This document shows positions 59,078-64,000 of a stretch of 64,000 nt of DNA, in pieces. How positions within the stretch are numbered: position 1 is the stretch's first letter; every line of letters begins with the position of its first letter. A program made the translations under genes and the position numbers. The DNA is from Pseudomonadota bacterium. Lineage in GTDB: Bacteria; Pseudomonadota; Gammaproteobacteria; Burkholderiales; Burkholderiaceae_C. The stretch spans positions 1 through 64,000 of the forward strand of contig JAKOYD010000013.1 of the NCBI GenBank assembly GCA_029780695.1. Reading direction: 5' to 3'. The notes below the pieces were generated by a model that searched no databases, was not told where the DNA came from, and saw only the letters and a program-made list of their open reading frames with translations.

Positions 59078-59839
59078 TCAGTGTTCCTCCCCGAGGTACG
59101 CCGCTTGCACACCCCGATCGGCCCGGATGGCGGCCGGCTCGCCGCTGGCAATCACCGTGCCGTTGACCATCACCGTCAGGTGATCGGCCAGGGTGAAGAT
59201 GGCGTCGATGTCGTGCTCGACCAGCATCATGGCGTGGTGGGGCTTCAGGCGCAGCAGCAATTCGACCATGCGCTCGGCCTCGGCCACGCCCATGCCGGCC
59301 AGCGGCTCGTCGAGCAGCAGCACCTGCGGGCTGGTGGCCAGGGTCATGGCGATTTCCAGTTGCCGCTGCTCGCCGTGGCTGGCGGCGCCGGCGATGAAGT
59401 CGCGGCGGGCAGTCAGCCCCGCCAGCTCCAGCGCTTGCTCGGCGCGCTCGTTCACGGCGGCATCGCCGCGCGCGCTTTGCAGCCAACGCACGGGGTTCCA
59501 GGGCTGCTGCGCGGCGCGCGATTGCGCGGCCAGGCGCACGTTTTCCCACACGGTGAAGGGCAGAAAAATGTTGGTCTTCTGGTAGCTGCGCCCCAGGCCA
59601 CGGCGCGAAATCTGCTCGGGCGAGGCGGTGGTGATGTCGTGCGCGCCGAGCGTGATCGTGCCGCTGGTGGGCGGCAAATCGCCGGAGAGCAGGTTGGTCA
59701 GCGTCGATTTGCCGGCGCCGTTGGGGCCGATGACGCAGTGGATGCGTTCGCGCCACAAGTCGACCGACACGTTGTTGACGGCGGCCAGGCCGCCGAACTT
59801 CTTGGTCAGGTTCTTGGCACTGAGCAGCACTTCACTCAT
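59078..59839 (-). CDS. livG: ABC transporter ATP-binding protein LivG
   Basis: 253 residues. GPNGAGKSTLTNLLSGDLPP, RRGLGRSYQKTNIFLPFTVWEN, SHGEQRQLEIAMTLA and LLLDEPLAGMGVAEAERM are the LivG pattern. It overlaps livM by eight bases (59832-59839) and nearly touches livF. Partner of LivF. Confidence 0.95.
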   Translation of the reverse strand: MSEVLLSAKNLTKKFGGLAAVNNVSVDLWRERIHCVIGPNGAGKSTLTNLLSGDLPPTSGTITLGAHDITTASPEQISRRGLGRSYQKTNIFLPFTVWENVRLAAQSRAAQQPWNPVRWLQSARGDAAVNERAEQALELAGLTARRDFIAGAASHGEQRQLEIAMTLATSPQVLLLDEPLAGMGVAEAERMVELLLRLKPHHAMMLVEHDIDAIFTLADHLTVMVNGTVIASGEPAAIRADRGVQAAYLGEEH

Positions 59840-60860
59840 GCTCGCCCCCTTTGCGCCCGGTAAAACGGGCCAGCAAACCCAGCAGCCCGCGCGGCGCGAA
59901 CACGATCACGGCCACGATGAACAAGCCCATCCACAACTGCCAGTGCTTGCCGGTGTTGAAGCCGCCGATGGCGGGCAAGTCCTTGAACAGCTCCAGCATG
60001 AATTCGAAGGCAAACGCGCCGACGATGGCTCCGGCAAAGTTGCCCATGCCGCCCAAGATGACCATCATGATGGCGTGCGCGCTCATGTGGAAACCCATCA
60101 GCTCGGGGTTCACAAAACCCGTCTGCGCGCCCCACAGATAGCCCGCCAGCCCCGCCAGCGCCCCGGCCAGCGTGAAGGCGGTTAGCTTGTAGCCAAAGCT
60201 GCCAAAACCCACGGCGCGCATGCGGTGCTCGTTGACGCGGATGCCCGCCAGCGCGCGGCCAAAGGGGCTCCACAGCACGCGGCGCAGAAACACGTAGGTC
60301 AGCACTAGGCACGCCAGCACGAAGTAGTAGAAGACGCGCTTGTTTTCCAGATCGAACAGCGTGGCGTCGGGCTTGAAGTTGATGTACACGCCGTCGGAAC
60401 CACCCAGCTTGAGCGGCAACAGGCCCAGGAGGTTCAGCTCCTTGTTGTCGAACACCAGGTAGAACAGCATTTGCGCGAACGCCATCGTCACCATGATGAA
60501 GTAGATGCCGCGCGTGCGCACCACGAAAAAGCCGATGACCAGCGCGAACAGGCCGGCGACCCCCACGGCAGCGGGCAGCGTCCACCACAGGCTCACCGCG
60601 CCGCTGTCGGACGACATCAGCGCCAGCGCGTAACCGCCCAGGCCAAAGTAGGCCGCGTGGCCCAGCGACACCAGGCCGGTGACGCCTTGCAGCAAGTCGA
60701 GGCTCATCGCAAAGATGGCCAGGATCATCATGCGTGCCACCATCTGCTGGTAGAACTCGCTGCCCACAAACGGGAAGGCGATCAGCGCGACCAGACCCAG
60801 TGCCAGCACGAGCTGGATGCTGCGCGGCAGGGTTTCGAGGTTGGATTGGGGGGCGCTCAT
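59832..60860 (-). CDS. livM: ABC transporter permease LivM
   Basis: 342 residues from the ATG at 60860, about nine hydrophobic segments. AMSLDLLQGVTGLVSLGHAAYFG, IRVNEHRMRAVGFGSF (permease EAA-like loop) and GGMGNFAGAIVGAF are LivM hallmarks. A family E repeat lies between livH and this start. It forms the pore with LivH. Confidence 0.95.
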   Translation of the reverse strand: MSAPQSNLETLPRSIQLVLALGLVALIAFPFVGSEFYQQMVARMMILAIFAMSLDLLQGVTGLVSLGHAAYFGLGGYALALMSSDSGAVSLWWTLPAAVGVAGLFALVIGFFVVRTRGIYFIMVTMAFAQMLFYLVFDNKELNLLGLLPLKLGGSDGVYINFKPDATLFDLENKRVFYYFVLACLVLTYVFLRRVLWSPFGRALAGIRVNEHRMRAVGFGSFGYKLTAFTLAGALAGLAGYLWGAQTGFVNPELMGFHMSAHAIMMVILGGMGNFAGAIVGAFAFEFMLELFKDLPAIGGFNTGKHWQLWMGLFIVAVIVFAPRGLLGLLARFTGRKGGEHE

Positions 60861-60863
60861 GAG

Positions 60864-60940
60864 ACACCGCCCGGCCGCCCGAAGGTGGCGAAGGCCCCCT
60901 CGGGGGGCAGCGAACCACACGAAGTGGGGAGCGTGGGGGC
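60864..60940. repeat. Family E repeat between livH and livM
   Basis: CGGCCGCCCGAAGGTGGCG, GGCCCCCTCGGGGGGCAG (an internal CCCCC/GGGGG stem) and AACCACACGAAGTGGGG. Only one copy is in the window; it resembles G/C-rich intergenic elements of related genomes. Confidence 0.55.
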
Positions 60941-60945
60941 ACGTT

Positions 60946-61809
60946 TCATTGTTTGAACAGCCCCTCGGGCTTCCAGAGAAGAACAGCGGCCATCAACATG
61001 TACACCAGCATGCCCGCCACCTGCGGCAGCAGCACCTTGCCGAAGGTGTCGACAAAGCCGACCAGCAGCGCCGCAATCAGCGCGCCGCGCACCGAGCCGA
61101 TGCCGCCGATCACCACCACCACGAAGCACATGATCAGCACCGACGCGCCCATGTTGGGGTATACGCTGGAGATGGGCGCGGCGATCATCCCCGCCACCGA
61201 CGCCAGCGCCACGCCGATGGCAAACACCACCGCGTGGATCAGCTTGATGTTGATGCCCAGCGACTCGGTCATCTCGCGGTTGAAGGCGCCGGCGCGGATC
61301 TTCATGCCGAGGCGCGTCTTGTTGATGAGCAGGTACAGACCCACCGCCAGCAGCACGCACACGCCCATCATGAACAGTCGGTAGACGGGGTAGGACTGGT
61401 TGTCGGTCAGCGCGATGGAGCCGCCCAGCAGCGGCGGAATCGCCACGCCATGCACGTCGTCACCCCACAGCAGCGAGCGCATTTCTTCAAAGATGTAGAT
61501 CAGCCCGAAGGTCAGCAGCACCTGGTCGAGGTGATCGCGGTGGTAGAAGTAGCGAAACAGCAGGCGTTCGAGAATCAGCCCGAACACCACCGACAACAGC
61601 GTGCCGACGATGATCGCCGCCGTGAAGCTGCCCAGTTGCGACGAGAGCGAAAACGCCAGGTAGGCCCCCAGCATGTAGAAGCTGCCGTGCGCCAGGTTGA
61701 CCACGCCCATGATCCCGAAGATCAGCGTCAGCCCGGCCGCCAGCATGAACAGCAGCAGCCCGTACTGCACGCTGTTGAGCATCTGGATCAAGAAGTTGGC
61801 GAAGTCCAC
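60946..61809 (-). CDS. livH: ABC transporter permease LivH
   Basis: 287 residues, eight or so membrane segments. ILIFGIMGVVNLAHGSFYMLGAY-like sequence at residues 28-50, FNREMTESLGINIKLIHAVVF (the EAA-type loop) and VGGIGSVRGALIAALLVG match LivH. Pairs with LivM. A family C repeat lies between it and the binding-protein gene. Confidence 0.95.
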   Translation of the reverse strand: MDFANFLIQMLNSVQYGLLLFMLAAGLTLIFGIMGVVNLAHGSFYMLGAYLAFSLSSQLGSFTAAIIVGTLLSVVFGLILERLLFRYFYHRDHLDQVLLTFGLIYIFEEMRSLLWGDDVHGVAIPPLLGGSIALTDNQSYPVYRLFMMGVCVLLAVGLYLLINKTRLGMKIRAGAFNREMTESLGINIKLIHAVVFAIGVALASVAGMIAAPISSVYPNMGASVLIMCFVVVVIGGIGSVRGALIAALLVGFVDTFGKVLLPQVAGMLVYMLMAAVLLWKPEGLFKQ

Positions 61810-61839
61810 GGATCAGTCAACGGTGGTTAAGAAATCGAA

Positions 61840-61950
61840 AGGCCGCGGAGCAGGCCATGCGGTGAACACCATGCCCGGACCTGTGCCGGGCATCGGTGTT
61901 GTCCCCCTTGCGCAGCAAAAGGGGGAAGGCGCGTCAGCGCCTCAGGGGGT
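61840..61950 (-). repeat. Family C repeat, copy 4
   Basis: On the minus strand: ACCCCCTGAGGCGCTGACG begins at the base after the livK-like stop codon, then the inner CCCGG hairpins and the final GGCCTGCTCCGCGGCCTT. Confidence 0.85.
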
Positions 61951-63156
61951 TCAACCCAATTTGCACCCAGCGCCCGAATCCGCCAACGCCTTGGCCGCCA
62001 CGCCGACCACCTTGTTGTCGCCCTTTTCAACCACGCGCAGGTAAATGTCCTGCACCGGGTTGTGCGCCTTGCTCATAGTCCACTTGCCGCGCGGGCTGTC
62101 GATGACGGCGGTTTCCAGCGCCTTGTACAGCGCGGCCTTGTTCGACATGTCGCCGCCGACGGCGCCCAGGCCCTGCACCAGCAATTGGCCCGAGTCGTAG
62201 CCCTGCACGGCGTACACGTCGGGCTGCAGCTTGAACTGGCCCGCGTAGGCGGTGCGGAACTGCTTGTTGCGCGGCGTGTCCAGCGAATCGGCGTAGTGCA
62301 GCGCGCTGTACACGCCTTCGGCGGCCGGGCCGGCGGCCTGCAGCACGCCTTCGGTCAAGAAGCCCGAGCCATACAGCGGAATCTTGCCCTGCAGGCCCGC
62401 GGCGGCGTAGTCCTTCATGAACTTGGCCGCGCCCGCGCCGGCAAAGAAGCAGGCCACGGCATCGGGCTTCAGGCTGGCGATCTCGGTCAGCAGCGCCTGG
62501 AACTCAACGTTCGGGAAGGGCAGGCCCAGTTCCTTGATGATGGTGCCGCCGGCCTTGGTGTAGCTTTCCTTGAAACCCTCGAAGGCCTCGTCGCCCGCGG
62601 CGTACTTCCAGGTGATCCACACGGCTTTCTTCAGGCCCTTGTCCATCATCGGCTTGCCCAGGCCCATGGTCGGCTGGCTGTTGCTGAAGCTGGTGCGGAA
62701 CACGTTGGGCGCGCACAGCCCGCGCGTGGCCGCCAGCACGCCGGCGTTGGGGATGATGTTGAGCACACCCGATTCGCGCGCCACGCGCTGAATGCCCATC
62801 TGCACGCCCGAATGCACGGTGCCGATCAGCACGTCCACCTTGTCGCGCTGCACCAGCTTTTGCGCGTTTTCAACGCCCTTGGACGGCTCGGACTCGTCGT
62901 CCACCTTGAACCACTCGATCTCGCGTCCGCCCAGCTTGCCGCCTTTTTCGGCAATCGCCATGCGCACGCCGTTTTCGATGGCCACGCCCAGCTGCGCAAA
63001 CGTGCCCGTGTAGGGCAGCATGAAACCGACGCGCAGCTTACTGCCCTGCGCACGCACGATTTCGGGCAGCAGCAAACCGGCCGAGCTGGCGCCCACCACG
63101 GCGGCACTGCGCGAGAGCATCAGACGGCGGCTCAGGCCGCGGGAGACAGCGTTCAT
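61951..63156 (-). CDS. ABC transporter substrate-binding protein (HAAT/LivK-like)
   Basis: 401 residues; AAAGGA lies upstream of the ATG. The N-terminus has twin arginines (SRRLMLSRSAAVVGASSAG) and an AQG-type cleavage region, so Tat or Sec export to the periplasm is likely. KLRVGFMLPYTGTFAQLGVAI, LIGTVHSGVQMGIQRVARES and FFAGAGAAKFMKDYAAAGL are the type I periplasmic-binding fold of Liv/HAAT systems. It heads the livHMGF genes. Proximity to pobA suggests an aromatic acid ligand, but a hydrophobic amino acid is equally possible. Confidence 0.92.
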   Translation of the reverse strand: MNAVSRGLSRRLMLSRSAAVVGASSAGLLLPEIVRAQGSKLRVGFMLPYTGTFAQLGVAIENGVRMAIAEKGGKLGGREIEWFKVDDESEPSKGVENAQKLVQRDKVDVLIGTVHSGVQMGIQRVARESGVLNIIPNAGVLAATRGLCAPNVFRTSFSNSQPTMGLGKPMMDKGLKKAVWITWKYAAGDEAFEGFKESYTKAGGTIIKELGLPFPNVEFQALLTEIASLKPDAVACFFAGAGAAKFMKDYAAAGLQGKIPLYGSGFLTEGVLQAAGPAAEGVYSALHYADSLDTPRNKQFRTAYAGQFKLQPDVYAVQGYDSGQLLVQGLGAVGGDMSNKAALYKALETAVIDSPRGKWTMSKAHNPVQDIYLRVVEKGDNKVVGVAAKALADSGAGCKLG

Positions 63157-63506
63157 GGCTTAATTCCTTTAGGTGTCAAGTAACTGCGGCATTGTCACGC
63201 ATGCGTCAGTGCGCGCACTGATGGCTTTCCCTAGCGCCGCACCACGAAATCATGAAATAAACTTCATGTTTAGAGGCAGTATAGTGCATGTTTGTAGGCT
63301 GACCTATTCGGGTTTACGCGGGGGTGGTGGATGCATCCACGCGCGCTTTCAGGGGGCCGGCGGATGCGCAGGGCGCGGCGCGCGTCACGCGTTTTGCGCG
63401 CGCGCGATGCGCCGGGAGGCAGCGGTTTATCAGATCGATGACAGGCCCAGCGCCCGCCAGTCAAGCGCAGGCAGCTATCAAATCGAGAGTACCGCGCGCG
63501 GGCCAG
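63157..63506. promoter_or_regulatory. 350-bp intergenic region with the liv promoter
   Basis: No gene is seen. It contains a perfect CATGAA-N6-TTCATG dyad at 63251-63268 in the only A/T-rich patch, with TATACT (minus strand) about 15 bp beyond it, a possible operator and -10 box for the liv genes. The 63455-63500 end is a family B element. Confidence 0.4.
63455..63500. repeat. Family B repeat upstream of the last gene
   Basis: CCAGCGCCCGCCAGTCAAGC, GCAGGCAGCTATCAAATC. A full-length but slightly degenerate copy, ending 7 bp before the stop codon of the oxidoreductase gene. Confidence 0.7.
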
Positions 63507-64000
63507 TTAAGCGCTGAACAGGGCAGCCAACTGCCGGCGGTCGCGCCGGTCTTTCCAGTGGCCGACTTCGCGGCCTTCCAGGCCCAGCGGACCCCACACC
63601 GCGATGGCGTGGCCGTCGCCGCAGGCCACCACGCGCAGGCGCGAGCTTTCGGGCGGCGCCTTCTTGAAGGTGCCGCCGGCAATGGCGGTGCGCAAGTTGG
63701 CGTCCAGCACGGGGCCAACTTCGAGCGGCGCGCCATCGGGCACGATGAAAATCTGGCGATGGCTGTCGCTTTGCAGCCGTTCGTTGACCACCGGCTCGCC
63801 CGCATCGCTCGCCTGCAGGCCGGCTTGCCGCAGCCAGGCGGGCGTGGCCGCGCCGCCCGCCACCAGGGGCGCGTCGCACGTCAGGGTGGCGCCGCTGGCC
63901 AGCTGCAGCGCGCGGCCGTCCATGCCGGCGCAGCGGTCTTGCAACACGGTGATGTTCAGACTTTTCAGGCGCGCCAGCACGCGGCGCTGCAGCGCGGGCA
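63507..64000 (-). CDS. NAD(P)/FAD-dependent oxidoreductase, C-terminal part (partial)
   Basis: About 164 residues to the window edge; the start lies outside. RLKSLNITVLQDRCAGMDG, LVAGGAATPAWLRQAGL and RQIFIVPDGAPLEVGPVLDAN, RTAIAGG resemble the second half of NDH-2-like pyridine nucleotide-disulfide oxidoreductases. The quinone or selenium-linked identity cannot be decided from this part. No typical C-terminal membrane helix is seen before the stop. Confidence 0.7.
   Translation of the reverse strand, partial: PALQRRVLARLKSLNITVLQDRCAGMDGRALQLASGATLTCDAPLVAGGAATPAWLRQAGLQASDAGEPVVNERLQSDSHRQIFIVPDGAPLEVGPVLDANLRTAIAGGTFKKAPPESSRLRVVACGDGHAIAVWGPLGLEGREVGHWKDRRDRRQLAALFSA

Overview
The window is a GC-rich chromosomal segment that looks like a member of the Comamonadaceae (Burkholderiales, Betaproteobacteria). 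This rests on gene content (single-polypeptide sulfite reductase with a DUF934 partner, IPTL-CTERM-like tail, OHCU-decarboxylase/allantoate-hydrolase fusion, LivFGMHK beside PobA) and on several families of dispersed intergenic repeats of the kind seen in Acidovorax/Comamonas-like genomes. This is inference from recognised sequence patterns; no search was run. I see no rRNA, tRNA, CRISPR array, prophage or conjugative element. The only classical mobile DNA is the right end of an IS3-family element at the left edge, which has cut into an IPTL-CTERM-type surface protein gene.

Layout. 1-1100: IS3 end and the truncated surface protein. 1168-4259 (minus): SDR oxidoreductase, SYLF lipoprotein, ferredoxin-NADP reductase, ferredoxin FdxA. 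4410-9982 (minus): assimilatory sulfate reduction, in transcription order cysI, DUF934, cysH (APS-reductase type), cysD, cysN; the FNR/FdxA pair just downstream is a plausible electron supply. 10201: dodecin. 10516-17281: ureide/purine catabolism (M20 hydrolase, OHCU decarboxylase-allantoate amidohydrolase fusion, PuuE allantoinase and a GntR regulator on minus; HiuH and XdhC on plus). 17376-20233: small basic protein, MnmH/SelU, TesA-like esterase, divergent YbbA-like ABC ATPase. 20609-24856: large glycine-zipper repeat protein, cardiolipin-synthase-like PLD protein, RlmB. 25028-27702: a stress-type cluster of VOC and SRPBCC proteins with a divergent TetR regulator and a striking operator. 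27835-36931: DUF1615 lipoprotein, sirtuin, split chromate transporter, ArsC, NamZ-like DUF1343 protein, DOMON-like protein, LysR regulator, methyltransferase, two lipoproteins. 37151-42832 (plus): OlsB-like acyltransferase, PlcP/LpxH-like metallophosphoesterase, GT4 glycosyltransferase, polyphosphate kinase, SixA; together these suggest phosphate-limitation lipid remodelling. 42949-54709: two CHRD lipoproteins, YgiQ radical SAM protein, Fhs, rhodanese, EF-G paralogue, DUF924, RNB exoribonuclease, cold-shock/DUF1294 fusion. 54788-63156: CoA-transferase, PobA with a divergent IclR regulator, LivFGMHK-type ABC transporter. 63507-end: fragment of an FAD oxidoreductase.

The most unusual property is the density of dispersed repeats. 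Family A (six copies) are long hairpins built of repeated GGACGCGAA-like units. Family B (sixteen clear copies plus degenerate ones) is a short imperfect palindrome with an AGCTGCT-GCGCTT...AAGCGCTGGAG core. Family C (four copies) begins with a CCCCCTGAG block at the stop codon of the upstream gene each time. Families D and E are single copies here. Several copies lie inside reading frames: B elements encode the N-termini of CysN and the DUF934 protein and in-frame segments of the OHCU/allantoate enzyme and YgiQ; D encodes the C-terminal tail of CysH. This resembles, in concept, the protein-coding palindromic elements of Rickettsia and is the main candidate for something little described.
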